Shown: piece after piece, positions 8,301-16,930 of the stretch
Position numbering within the stretch: position 1 is the first letter of the stretch
Layout: each line of letters opens with the position of its first letter
Source of the DNA: Pseudobdellovibrionaceae bacterium
GTDB lineage: Bacteria; Bdellovibrionota; Bdellovibrionia; Bdellovibrionales; UBA1609
Length of the DNA: 64,000 bases
NCBI GenBank assembly: GCA_023898385.1
Contig: CP060220.1
Span: 2,914,001 to 2,978,000 of the forward strand
Direction: 5' to 3'
Translations under genes and position numbers: made by a program
The notes under the pieces: generated by a model
The model's database searches: none
Seen by the model: the letters and a program-made list of their open reading frames with translations, nothing else
Told to the model about the DNA's origin: nothing

Positions 8301-11120
8301 CTAATGTTTTTGTGGCCATAGTTCGCGCCAGTTATTGATTGGGCCACTGACGGATTGGCTTTGAACCTCTTGAGTCACACGCTGACTCACTCGAACGCCT
8401 TCCATTGCTGTTTCAGACAACACTTTGCCGGCCGCCTCTATTATAGAGTTGGTGTCGATGCCGTGATAGGCATAGACATCTTTTGGTCGACCACATCGAG
8501 AGTGCTTTCGTACGGCGAGTGACTCGTGCTTGACCCCAACAATGGAACCGATGTTATCAAGCAGCCCTGGTTCTCCATCTTGGACGCTCACGATAGGTAT
8601 GCGGCGCCCGGAGAGAGTCACCATTTCTGAGGCATTGAAGTTTCCATTCAGTTGGGGCTGTAAATACAATGTCGCATCTACATTTAAAGTTTGTTTTAAG
8701 TGAGAGTATTGGTTTTCATATCCAAGATTGCCGACCAACAAATCTGTATTTGTTACGACGATCACGTTGGCATACACGCCACGTGCCAGTAATTCTTTTG
8801 AGGCCTCTATGGCTTCAGCGGTGAGTGCACCAAGTGAAAAAATATGCACCACATTATCACCAGGTTCATAGCCTGCGTAACCACGGTAATCTATTAGATA
8901 GTAGCCGCCAGCTAGAACTTCATGTCGGACTTGAGCCAAAATCTCTTCATCGGGTAAGGTTCCCACTTCACTCTCAATGGACGCGCCAGCTATGGGGTAT
9001 TCCACGTGGGAGAGAAGCTGGTCTTCAGATATGCCCACCTTAAAGCGGCGCTGGGTTTTTAGATAATAGAGAAAGTCTTTTTGTTCTACGCCTCGGGTAA
9101 CACCTCGAAACACTACGCCCGTTCGCCCCTCGTTTTCTCCATAAAAATGGCGTTTAAGGGCATCGCAAAAAATCCAGTCCAACTCTTGGCAGAAGTAGGG
9201 TTCCCACGTGGATTGGTTAGGAATTTGAAAATCAGACTTCCATCCGTGTTGGGCGCCTTCAGGAGAAAGAGTCACACCGGACGGAGTTCCCGCTAAAATA
9301 AAACTGCTCTTCCAGTATAGGTTGTAAAAAAACTGATCGGCCGCTCGTTTGATGAAAAAGTCATAAACGGACATTAACGGCATATAGGGAAGACCAAGAA
9401 TGTCTTTCATGCGACCAAATGAACCCATGCATGACATAACATTAGCTTCAGCTATTTCGAAGCGCAAATAGTGGTCTTCGGCGGCCTCGTCAGGAACCAA
9501 ATCAGGAGTTTTTTTGTCTTTCACTTCAAGCTCAGTCTCAACATCTTCAGTCACATGGGCACCATAGATTTTTCCGTCCATGGCCGGGTTTAGATTTGTA
9601 CTTGTGCCCACATCGGGGGCCATGGGAACGAGCATATCACCAGCCACCGACCAACTTTTTTCAAAAGGCGTTAATGGCTTATGCCCCACTTCGAGGTCTG
9701 AATCACTAAGGCTTGTGTTAGCAATTCGTGTCAGTTTAGCTACTAGTTGTCCAAGCATCCACTGAGTGTGTGGGTAGCTGGCCATTTTTAGGTTAATGTC
9801 CAAACTGTCAGGAATACCCCCGCGCTCTTCGATGGTTGAAACAAAATGTTTGTGATTTCTTGCTTTGATATCATGCTGTTCTTTGATTTGAGAGTAGAGT
9901 TGCTCCCCGCGCTTTTTCAAAAATTTTCCAGCATCAGTGCTGTCTTCAAAACGCGCAATGGGAGTATTTTCATCAAGACCTTGCCTTGCTTGAAGCTCTC
10001 GCATTTCATTTAGTGAGGGGAGAGCGGAATGGTTTCCAGAGGCTGCGGCCATCTCAAGCCCCCAACCTTTTAAAGTGTGGGCAATGATCAAACATGGTTT
10101 TTTGGTATTGAGCTTACTTTTTTGCATGGCTTCAACCAATGCCGCCATGTCATGGCCACCAAAGTCTCGGAGTGCCGAATACAATTCGTCATCTGAGACT
10201 TCAGCAAGAAACGACTTTATTTTTTTGGCACTCTTAATGGGGCCGGAGGCAATATGTTCGCGAAGTTCTTTGCCATTAGGGACGCGCAACATGGCTTGCA
10301 ATTCGTAATCGGCCAAGTCTTCTTCAAGCCACACTTTGAATTTGTCGCCGTCTTTTTTCTTAAACAGTTCCTGACGTTTTTTCCCATGCCGAACTTCAAT
10401 GACTTCCCAGCCATTGGCTTCAAGAGTTTTTTTGATTCGCGTGTCGTCGGTGCCGCCAATGATTTCTTTGTTGGTGATTCTGTGGCCATCAAGACTTTGC
10501 CGATTGTAATCAATGATCCACGTTAAATTTCCGAGTTCACGCTCGGCAAAATCGGGGATAGCTTCAAACAAAGATCCTTCTCTAAATTCTGAATCACCAA
10601 TAACCGCCCAAAAATGAGCCTCAGGCACTTCGTACCCATGGTTTTTTGCATATCGATAGGCCAAGGCCAAATATCCAGCGTTTACGGGAGGAATGCCCAC
10701 AGTGCCCGAGGGGAAATAATTGTGGTGATCTGGGTCATAGGCAGAGTGATAAGACTGGAGCACGTACTCGCCATTTTGTGAAAAAGCCCGCAAGCCAGCC
10801 ATAGCTGTATTGGCCTCATCCAACGACAGTTTGGATAGATCTGACTTTAAAAATAAATCTAACAGGTAGTTATAGGAATGGTCGCAAGGTGAGGCATGCG
10901 GTTTCACCGCAACGTGGTCAAAACCTGTTTTTACAAATAGGTGTAGGGCCCCCAAAATATGTAGAGCACTTGTGCTGCCGGAAGAATGTCCTCCTACTTT
11001 GGGATCGCCTTTTTGTTTATCTTTTCGATTGTTGGCTACAACGATCATTTGATTGATCAAATAGTGGGCCCGACTGACAATCTTATCGACCAGTGCTGTG
11101 TTGTTTAGTTCTTTGCTCAA
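8301..11120 (-). CDS. AceE-like (homodimeric-type) 2-oxoacid dehydrogenase E1 component
   Basis: Thiamine-diphosphate enzyme of 939 residues with transketolase-like architecture. The N-terminal half carries the GGHSSG region, a long Pyr/PP block, and the ThDP motif that starts at AVIGDSEFREGS and ends at IIDYNRQSLDG. The C-terminal half contains the second catalytic domain and a TK-C-like domain (HIFSLGALTAEAIEA). Size and domain order match single-chain pyruvate dehydrogenase E1 (E. coli AceE, 887 residues), rather than the two-chain E1. The usual GDG is GDS here. The start is TTG at 11120, behind GAGAGG. E2, E3, lipA and lipB are 30 kb away (40146-44470); that they form one complex is an inference. 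Confidence 0.78.
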   Translation of the reverse strand: MSKELNNTALVDKIVSRAHYLINQMIVVANNRKDKQKGDPKVGGHSSGSTSALHILGALHLFVKTGFDHVAVKPHASPCDHSYNYLLDLFLKSDLSKLSLDEANTAMAGLRAFSQNGEYVLQSYHSAYDPDHHNYFPSGTVGIPPVNAGYLALAYRYAKNHGYEVPEAHFWAVIGDSEFREGSLFEAIPDFAERELGNLTWIIDYNRQSLDGHRITNKEIIGGTDDTRIKKTLEANGWEVIEVRHGKKRQELFKKKDGDKFKVWLEEDLADYELQAMLRVPNGKELREHIASGPIKSAKKIKSFLAEVSDDELYSALRDFGGHDMAALVEAMQKSKLNTKKPCLIIAHTLKGWGLEMAAASGNHSALPSLNEMRELQARQGLDENTPIARFEDSTDAGKFLKKRGEQLYSQIKEQHDIKARNHKHFVSTIEERGGIPDSLDINLKMASYPHTQWMLGQLVAKLTRIANTSLSDSDLEVGHKPLTPFEKSWSVAGDMLVPMAPDVGTSTNLNPAMDGKIYGAHVTEDVETELEVKDKKTPDLVPDEAAEDHYLRFEIAEANVMSCMGSFGRMKDILGLPYMPLMSVYDFFIKRAADQFFYNLYWKSSFILAGTPSGVTLSPEGAQHGWKSDFQIPNQSTWEPYFCQELDWIFCDALKRHFYGENEGRTGVVFRGVTRGVEQKDFLYYLKTQRRFKVGISEDQLLSHVEYPIAGASIESEVGTLPDEEILAQVRHEVLAGGYYLIDYRGYAGYEPGDNVVHIFSLGALTAEAIEASKELLARGVYANVIVVTNTDLLVGNLGYENQYSHLKQTLNVDATLYLQPQLNGNFNASEMVTLSGRRIPIVSVQDGEPGLLDNIGSIVGVKHESLAVRKHSRCGRPKDVYAYHGIDTNSIIEAAGKVLSETAMEGVRVSQRVTQEVQSQSVSGPINNWRELWPQKH

Positions 11121-11241
11121 AACAATACCTCTCGTGAGGGGATAATAGTTATTTGGCCTTTGCCGTTAACCGCAGGGAGTATATGAAATTTACTGGTGAA
11201 GGCAAGTTTCAGTACCATTTAGGTCAGTAAATTTAAGAATT

Positions 11242-12129
11242 TTACGCCTCCAGAATAAAGTCCCAACGAATACGAATAGTTCCATCTTGTTCAATGATCC
11301 CTTGTGGGGGATTAGGAAAGGGCTCTGCAGCGCGAAAAGCATCCACGGCGGCATCATCAAGGTCATGTAATCCGCTTTGACCGAGAACTTTCACTCGCAG
11401 CAGCGATCCACGTTTGTCTAAAACAATCATGACACGAGTGATGCGATCACGAGCGGAGGCGATACTGCGTCCCTGAGAGAGGATTTTTTCCACTTTTCGT
11501 CGAATACTGGGTTCCCAATGTTGTCGCAAACGGTGACGGATGCGTTCATAGTACGAGTAATAGACAAATTCTTTTGTGCTCAGCAGGGTTTGCATGCCTG
11601 TTTCCACATCTTTTAAGTAATCATCAGTTTGACTCGGGGCTCCGGCCTGTGCCTGTTGAGTTTTCTCGGGCGAGGGTGGTTTGTTCTCGAATTGAGGTCG
11701 GAGGTCGCTTAACGATGGCAAATCGCCTTGCGTGTTTTTTAGCGGAGTGGCTAGAGATTTTTGAGCGGGCGCGGCTTCGGTTTGAGATTCTCCAAATTGC
11801 CCGCTTCTTGCTTGATTTTTAAATTCACCGGTTTGTTTGGCGCGAGTCTCTTTAACCACCGTTTGGTTATGTTGACTCAGGTACTTGGCTTTTTCGGGAG
11901 TCTCATCGTTAATTCGCTGATCATTTTGCTGAACCACTTGTTTTGGTTGCTGGTCTTTGCTTGTACGATCTGTATCGGCATCAATCAAAGTGATTTCAGT
12001 CACAGATTTTTCAGGGCGCAGGGGGCTATCGTCTTTGGCCAAATTTAGACTTAAGACCAATAGCAAATGGGTGGCCAGAGAAATTATTAGCGCCGCCGTA
12101 AATTGTCGTTTGAATTTAAATCTCGTCAT
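11242..12129 (-). CDS. TonB/TolA-like envelope protein with C-terminal TonB domain
   Basis: A protein of 295 residues with one N-terminal membrane anchor (ALIISLATHLLLVLSLNLA), a long charged Gln/Lys/Pro-rich linker, and a C-terminal TonB-like domain. That domain covers RIRHRLRQHWEP and VLGQSGLHDLDDAAVDAFRAA, and ends in GTIRIRWDFILEA. This is the energy-transducer layout: the anchor contacts ExbB/ExbD and the C-terminus reaches the outer membrane. The start at 12129 is chosen because the annotated membrane helix follows it directly; starting further upstream would overlap the divergent PP2C gene. exbB/exbD homologues lie at 44426-45463, so the partnership is possible but unproven. Confidence 0.8.
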   Translation of the reverse strand: MTRFKFKRQFTAALIISLATHLLLVLSLNLAKDDSPLRPEKSVTEITLIDADTDRTSKDQQPKQVVQQNDQRINDETPEKAKYLSQHNQTVVKETRAKQTGEFKNQARSGQFGESQTEAAPAQKSLATPLKNTQGDLPSLSDLRPQFENKPPSPEKTQQAQAGAPSQTDDYLKDVETGMQTLLSTKEFVYYSYYERIRHRLRQHWEPSIRRKVEKILSQGRSIASARDRITRVMIVLDKRGSLLRVKVLGQSGLHDLDDAAVDAFRAAEPFPNPPQGIIEQDGTIRIRWDFILEA

Positions 12130-12231
12130 CTCAAAGACTGATCGGTCGGTAGTAAGGATTAATTGAGAGTTTTGTAGCGAATTCGGTGTTTTTTCTTGGT
12201 TGAAAGCTAGAGCCAGAATAAAATAAAAATT

Positions 12232-12960
12232 ATGGAAATAGAGGCATGGGGACAGACAGATGTAGGACTGGTTAGGTCCATTAACCAAGACACTATTTTG
12301 GTAGACAAAAATCTAGGTCTATTTATTGTGGCTGACGGGATGGGTGGTCACAAAGGCGGCGAGGTGGCCTCGGCCATGGCTGTGGAGACCGTCCGCGAAA
12401 TCGTGGAAAACGCTAAAAATGAGGGCATTAAGCTTTCACCCCGTGAAGTTCTGGCCCACGCTTATCGCGAAGCCAGTTTGCGCATTTATCACAAAAGCTC
12501 GAAGGAAAATCCCGAGCTTCAGGGGATGGGCACCACTATGGTTGCCGCGTTGGCCAAGGGCAACACCATGTATATTGCTAATGTGGGTGACTCACGAGCT
12601 TATCTTTTTAAAGACCCCGAGATGTGGCAGGTGACCGAAGACCACTCACTGGTGAGTGAGCAAATTCGGGCCGGCATTATTAGCGAAAAAGAAGCCGAAC
12701 AAGTGGCAACGCGAAATGTGATCACACGCAGTGTGGGCTATGAGCCCGAGGTTCCTGTCGATATAATTGAGCGGCAAATGCACCGGGGTGAGATGCTTTT
12801 GATGTGTTCTGATGGTCTTACGGGTATGGTTTCAGACATTGAAATTGCTGGAATTTGTAAGAATGAGTCCCACGACCTGGTTGTTAGTCGATGCGTAGAA
12901 GCGGCCAAGCGAGGTGGCGGAGATGACAATATCTCCGTGATATTATTAAAGATTCAGTAA
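12232..12960 (+). CDS. PP2C-family Ser/Thr protein phosphatase (Stp/PrpC-like)
   Basis: Complete PP2C phosphatase of 242 residues with the metal-binding acidic residues in place. It opens with AWGQTDVGLVRSINQDT. Motif FIVADGMGGHKGGEVAS supplies two metal Asp/Gly positions. GMGTTMVAAL, ANVGDSRAYL, LLMCSDGLTGMVSD and the final RGGGDDNISVILL follow. It removes phosphate from Ser/Thr kinase targets. No kinase gene is in the window. Three FHA (phosphothreonine-reading) proteins at 48100-52663 are candidate members of the same signalling circuit, but the link is only inferred. It is divergent from the TonB-like gene. Confidence 0.93.
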   Translation: MEIEAWGQTDVGLVRSINQDTILVDKNLGLFIVADGMGGHKGGEVASAMAVETVREIVENAKNEGIKLSPREVLAHAYREASLRIYHKSSKENPELQGMGTTMVAALAKGNTMYIANVGDSRAYLFKDPEMWQVTEDHSLVSEQIRAGIISEKEAEQVATRNVITRSVGYEPEVPVDIIERQMHRGEMLLMCSDGLTGMVSDIEIAGICKNESHDLVVSRCVEAAKRGGGDDNISVILLKIQ

Positions 12961-12972
12961 ATTTATTGGCTC

Positions 12973-13001
12973 TTGACGCCTTTAGTTATAAACGCTAAAT
13001 T
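12973..13001 (+). promoter_or_regulatory. Predicted sigma70-type promoter for the M23 peptidase gene
   Basis: TTGACG at 12973-12978, a 17-base spacer and TAAATT at 12996-13001 lie 25 bases before the ATG at 13026. This fits a housekeeping -35/-10 pair and suggests that the peptidase is not simply read through from the PP2C gene. Confidence 0.5.
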
Positions 13002-13025
13002 GCGGATCTTTTCGAAGTAGAGGGT

Positions 13026-14090
13026 ATGGAAAAGAAGACCTACACATTTTTGGTTATGAGCAACCGGCGCGGTCGCTCCACAACACTCACAGTCTCGGCG
13101 GCCTGGCTAAAGGCTATGGCTTTTCTAGGGGGCGTGGTGGCCATATTGGTTGTGGCCGTGGGGGTCGATTACGCGGGACTTTTATTAAAGGAAGCCGAAA
13201 ATAAGAGTCTAAAAGTAGAAAACTCTCAACTTACGCGCCAGCTAAAAGTTATTGAAAGCAAAGTGGTATCTCTTGAAAATGGTTTGGAGAGGGTTAAAAA
13301 TTTCGAAACCAAGCTGAAGTTAATCACCAACATTAACCCAGATGTTTATAAAAAATATGACGACCGCGGTATTTACGACAAATCCATTAAAGATGAAGAT
13401 CGCGCCCTAAAACTTTCAATGGGACCAATGCCCACTTTGGGTATGCACGAGGCCAACGCCCTAGATGGTATGGAGCACGAGCGAGGCCCCACGTCTGAGT
13501 ACCTTGAAAAAGATGCTGTTTTTATGGAGAAGGCTCCTCTTGATGAAGCTCGTGGCGAGATTGGGTCTGAGCGCACTCGCAGCTATGCCTCGCTATCAAT
13601 TCGTATAGATAGGGCTGTGAGCGATGGAAGTCTCATTGAGACGGGAGTTATGGATCTCTATAATTCACTCAATGAACGGCGAAGCCTAATGAATGCCACG
13701 CCCAGTGTGAAGCCCACTCGGGGATGGTACACGTCGCGGTTTGGCTATCGTGTGGATCCGTTTACGGGCAAGCCAGTGATGCATAAAGGTTTGGATATTG
13801 CAGCCACGCCGGGAACTCCCGTTTATGCACCCGCTGATGGAATCGTATCTTACGTCGCTTATGAGCCTGGCTATGGAAAAATCATCGCCATCGACCATGG
13901 ATATGGCGTGAAAACTCGCTTTGCCCACAACTCTCAGGTGTTTGTTGAACGTGGTCAAAAAGTGAGTCGGTATGACGTGATTTCTGCCGTGGGGAACACA
14001 GGGCGGTCGTCGGGGCCGCATTTGCACTATGAAGTGCGCGTACATGATGTTCCAGTCGATCCCATCAACTATATCTTAGATATTCAGTAA
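13026..14090 (+). CDS. Membrane-anchored M23 (LytM-type) metallopeptidase
   Basis: A protein of 354 residues. A short cytoplasmic N-terminus is followed by one membrane helix (about residues 30-52), a coiled coil (about 55-100, LLLKEAENKSLKVENSQL and on), a variable middle, and a C-terminal peptidase_M23 domain. The zinc ligands are seen as MHKGLDIAATPGTPVYA (His and Asp) and HLHYEVRV (HxH). It ends 30 residues later with the usual DPINYIL. Such proteins cut peptidoglycan peptides or activate amidases (EnvC/NlpD style). All ligands are present, so it is likely active. A terminator follows at 14133. Confidence 0.92.
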   Translation: MEKKTYTFLVMSNRRGRSTTLTVSAAWLKAMAFLGGVVAILVVAVGVDYAGLLLKEAENKSLKVENSQLTRQLKVIESKVVSLENGLERVKNFETKLKLITNINPDVYKKYDDRGIYDKSIKDEDRALKLSMGPMPTLGMHEANALDGMEHERGPTSEYLEKDAVFMEKAPLDEARGEIGSERTRSYASLSIRIDRAVSDGSLIETGVMDLYNSLNERRSLMNATPSVKPTRGWYTSRFGYRVDPFTGKPVMHKGLDIAATPGTPVYAPADGIVSYVAYEPGYGKIIAIDHGYGVKTRFAHNSQVFVERGQKVSRYDVISAVGNTGRSSGPHLHYEVRVHDVPVDPINYILDIQ

Positions 14091-14132
14091 TTTTAGATCA
14101 TCGTTTCATGCATTTTTTGTTGAGCAGTTAGC

Positions 14133-14166
14133 AAAAAAAAGCACCTGATTCACAGGTGCTTTTTTT
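14133..14166. terminator. Bidirectional intrinsic terminator
   Basis: The stem GCACCTG / CAGGTGC with a five-base loop is flanked by eight A on the left and seven T on the right. It can therefore end transcripts from both the M23 gene (+) and the rpsI operon (-). Confidence 0.9.
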
Positions 14167-14191
14167 GTTTCCAACGCAAATCTTATTCGGA

Positions 14192-14590
14192 TTAACGTTT
14201 TGAGAACTGAGTGCTCTTACGGGCTTTATGACGTCCGTATTTCTTACGTTCCACCATTCGAGCATCACGAGTAAGAAGGCCAGCCTTCTTAAGTGATGAA
14301 CGAAAACGATCTTGATCAACAACAAGTAGAGCGCGAGCAATTCCGTGGCGAATAGCATCCGTTTGACCGGTGATTCCGCCTCCGGCTACGGTAACGTAGG
14401 CATCAAACTGTCCATTTGTATCAGTGATTTGAAAAGCTTGTCGGGCTACGACTCGGCCGGCTGGCGTTGTGATGTATTCGTCTGCGGGCTTGCCGTTGAC
14501 AGTCATTTTTCCTGTGCCAGGTCGAAGAAACACACGAGCGGCACTCGTCTTTCGCTTTCCAGTGGCGTAGTAAACAGTATCTTTAGACAT
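14192..14590 (-). CDS. rpsI: 30S ribosomal protein S9
   Basis: Ribosomal protein of 132 residues. It starts [20 protein letters not shown], and the TGKRKTSxARV block is the S9 signature. It contains [19 protein letters not shown], and ends in [17 protein letters not shown], the conserved tail that reaches the P-site tRNA. It lies 21 nt behind rplM, as in nearly all bacteria, and ends at the bidirectional terminator. Confidence 0.98.
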   Translation of the reverse strand: MSKDTVYYATGKRKTSAARVFLRPGTGKMTVNGKPADEYITTPAGRVVARQAFQITDTNGQFDAYVTVAGGGITGQTDAIRHGIARALLVVDQDRFRSSLKKAGLLTRDARMVERKKYGRHKARKSTQFSKR

Positions 14591-14611
14591 ATCTCTTTCG
14601 TTCCTTCCCTA

Positions 14612-15046
14612 TTACGCTTGTGGCGACATCGCTTGTGGTTTTTGTGCGCTATGAGGGTGTTCGGCGCCATCATAGACTTTTAATTTTTTAATAATCTGTC
14701 GAGCTAAACGGTTTTTTGGCAGCATGCCACGTACCGCTTTTGTGATCACTTGAGAGGAGTCTTTTTCAAGTAATTCTTTTGCCGTCATTTCTTTTAGAGA
14801 GCCAAAAAATCTTGAGTGAGAATAATAAGTTTTGTGATCCCATTTATTGCCGCTCATTTTGATTTTGTTGGCGTTGACCACAACCACAAAGTCGCCGGTG
14901 TCTACATGGGGAGTGAATTCTGCTTTGTTTTTTCCGCGTAAAACTGAGGCAATTTGTGTGGCCAATCGACCCAATGTTTGGTCTGTGGCATCAACCACCC
15001 ACCACTTGCGATCAACAGTTTCAGATTTTGCATTCCAGGTTTTCAT
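14612..15046 (-). CDS. rplM: 50S ribosomal protein L13
   Basis: Ribosomal protein of 144 residues, close to the E. coli length of 142. MKTWNAKSETVDRKWWVVDA and LGRLATQIASVLRGKNK are L13 hallmarks, as is MLPKNRLARQ near the end. The start is set at 15046 because AAGGTAGGA lies at proper distance; the frame runs further upstream without support. It is in the operon truA-rplM-rpsI, an order known from Gram-positive genomes. Confidence 0.98.
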   Translation of the reverse strand: MKTWNAKSETVDRKWWVVDATDQTLGRLATQIASVLRGKNKAEFTPHVDTGDFVVVVNANKIKMSGNKWDHKTYYSHSRFFGSLKEMTAKELLEKDSSQVITKAVRGMLPKNRLARQIIKKLKVYDGAEHPHSAQKPQAMSPQA

Positions 15047-15086
15047 CTGCATTCCTACCTTATTTGGGCTTAAAGAGGCGGTAGTA

Positions 15087-15857
15087 TTAAATTTTTCGGC
15101 ACCGGCTGTCAAGGTCCTCAGGATAGTGAACTTGCATCAAATGCAGACCCTCAGGGGCGGCGGTTCCTTTTGCCAGGCGCCGATCTCGGCCATCGAGAAT
15201 TTGTTTCATGGCTTGCGGGGGTGCATCCGCGGCAAATAGATCGAGCTGAGTGCCCACCACATTTCTAACCATTTGTTTTAAAAAACCATTTCCTTCAATG
15301 GTGAACTCCAGCATGTACTCATCCACTTGCGCCCAGTGGGCTGTGTCAATTCTTCGCTCGGTGGTCTTCAAATCGGTGCCGGCTGTTTGAAAGCTTTTAA
15401 AGTCATGCAACCCTAACAAATACTGCGAAGCCTCGTTGAGGTAATCCAGATGCAGCGGCCTTCGCACCCAGGTACTGAATCGGCTGCGCAGAGGATCTGG
15501 GGTCGGTGAATTAAGTATTCGATATTTATAAGTTTTTTTTGTAGCCGAGGCCAGGGCGTGGAAGTCATCGGGGGCCACAAATGCCTCAGTCACCGCCAGA
15601 CTCGAAGGGGTGAGGCTGTTGATCCCGACTACCAGATTGTAATTTTCAATGGGTTTCGGAGCTAAAAAGTGGGCTACTTGACTCGCCGCATGAACTCCGG
15701 CATCAGTTCGGCCCGCACCGCGAACCGTGACGGGGGAGTCAAAAAGCCGGGTCAGTGCCTTTTCTAAGGTGCCTTGAACGGTGGGTTTGCCCGCATTTTG
15801 TCGTTGCCAACCACCGTAGTCGGTTCCGTCATAAGAAAGATGTAATCGAATTTTCAT
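15087..15857 (-). CDS. truA: tRNA pseudouridine(38-40) synthase
   Basis: Enzyme of 256 residues that isomerises U38-U40 in the tRNA anticodon stem-loop. MKIRLHLSYDGTDYGGWQRQ and the catalytic VRGAGRTDAGVHA (nucleophile Asp) are plain. FLKQMVRNVVGTQLD near the C-terminus is also typical. The start at 15857 is supported by AGGAG about 10 bases upstream; the longer frame starting MRYVCP is not. Forty bases separate it from rplM, so it probably leads the operon. Confidence 0.96.
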   Translation of the reverse strand: MKIRLHLSYDGTDYGGWQRQNAGKPTVQGTLEKALTRLFDSPVTVRGAGRTDAGVHAASQVAHFLAPKPIENYNLVVGINSLTPSSLAVTEAFVAPDDFHALASATKKTYKYRILNSPTPDPLRSRFSTWVRRPLHLDYLNEASQYLLGLHDFKSFQTAGTDLKTTERRIDTAHWAQVDEYMLEFTIEGNGFLKQMVRNVVGTQLDLFAADAPPQAMKQILDGRDRRLAKGTAAPEGLHLMQVHYPEDLDSRCRKI

Positions 15858-16159
15858 GGACCCATGGCTCCTGGAGTTCAAGTTGGGGCATACATAACGC
15901 AATGGGGCGCAAAAGGGAAGTCTTCAAAAAGTGAAATGGGTCCGTCTTGTTATTTTTTAGAAGCTTTTACGGGAGCGGTTAAGCGTGGCGATGATCCAAT
16001 TTAATTGGAGGGCCCGATTTATCAATGGACCTCCACAGCTCCGATATCGCAACTGCTTCCCGAAGGCCGTGTTTGCCCCCGGCCGTCCACGGATAAGTTC
16101 TGTTGATTTTTGTTCGCGCTTCGGCCATCGACCTAATAGTGAATAAAGGGATCCCATGA
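15858..16159. other. Intergenic region, no gene recognised
   Basis: About 340 bases lie between truA (-) and the exported protein (+). It should hold the truA-rplM-rpsI promoter on the minus strand. A 69-codon minus-strand frame at 15957-16166 has no ribosome site or recognisable product, and I do not accept it as a gene. No tRNA cloverleaf is seen. Confidence 0.4.
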
Positions 16160-16188
16160 TTGACATGAATGAGCGGCAGAACTAGTAA
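16160..16188 (+). promoter_or_regulatory. Predicted promoter with very short leader
   Basis: TTGACA at 16160-16165, a 17-base spacer and TAGTAA at 16183-16188. The ATG of the next gene is at 16201, so the transcript would carry only about six untranslated bases, and no ribosome site is visible. This suggests leaderless translation. Confidence 0.4.
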
Positions 16189-16200
16189 TCGACGCCCTAT

Positions 16201-16926
16201 ATGAAATTGTTAATTATTGTTTTTTTATCAGTTCAGTTGCTGGTCACTTCGGTGTTCGCCGAGGAACCATGCGATAATGTTCTCCAGCCGCAGGCGGCAG
16301 CCTCAGCGTCTCGTCAAAGATTGAAATCTTATTCGGTCATTGCCTCAGTCATGGTGGGCTCGTCGAGTTTGGCGGCGTTATTGTCTTCGCTTGTGGGTGA
16401 GAACAGTCCGGCTCTCACTTACTTTGCGGCGACATTTCTCAGTCAACTGAGCAGTTTGGGTGTGTATGTGGTAGGTGCCCCTATTTGGGAACCTTTGCAG
16501 TCTAAAGTGCGTGCCATGGCTTACCGCAAAACGGGTGAACATCAAGAAGCAAATGAAATCCATAGTTTTTTAGAAAAGCAATATTTTCGAACTAATCGCC
16601 AGCTGACAATTAACGAGCAGATGTCGCGAAATATTTTGCGAGACTATGTTTTGATGGTTTCGATGGCCTTTGATAGTGCTCGCCACGCATCTTCCACAAG
16701 AGATTTCGATCGAGTCGCGCGGCAGATTGCTGAGGTGGCAGTGAGGCTGAATAAACTTTATCCTGACGTAGACCCCAAGGATCCTCTGGTGGTTCGGGCC
16801 ATTCACATAGCATTTACCGATTTTATAGAATTACCCAGTGATTTTTCAGAGCTGGTATTGAAGTACACAAGTGAGCAGGATCAAGACGGTGACTATGATG
16901 ACACCATCAATGCCTGGTTGTCATAG
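16201..16926 (+). CDS. Exported protein of unknown function
   Basis: A protein of 241 residues that I do not recognise. A clear Sec signal peptide (MKLLIIVFLSVQLLVTSVFA, then EEPCD) begins it. Two hydrophobic stretches follow (about 48-66 and 72-95), so it may stay in the inner membrane. The C-terminal half is helical, with many acidic residues at the end (SEQDQDGDYDDT). No ribosome site precedes the ATG. It converges with the CFI-box gene, their stops separated by only four bases. Confidence 0.6.
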   Translation: MKLLIIVFLSVQLLVTSVFAEEPCDNVLQPQAAASASRQRLKSYSVIASVMVGSSSLAALLSSLVGENSPALTYFAATFLSQLSSLGVYVVGAPIWEPLQSKVRAMAYRKTGEHQEANEIHSFLEKQYFRTNRQLTINEQMSRNILRDYVLMVSMAFDSARHASSTRDFDRVARQIAEVAVRLNKLYPDVDPKDPLVVRAIHIAFTDFIELPSDFSELVLKYTSEQDQDGDYDDTINAWLS

Positions 16927-16930
16927 GTAC

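Noticed and set aside
11242..12288. Longer start of the TonB-like gene at 12288
   Set aside because: It would overlap the divergent PP2C gene and puts 53 odd residues before the membrane anchor; ATG 12129 gives the normal layout.
15957..16166. 69-codon minus-strand frame
   Set aside because: No ribosome site, basic random-looking sequence, lies in a promoter region.
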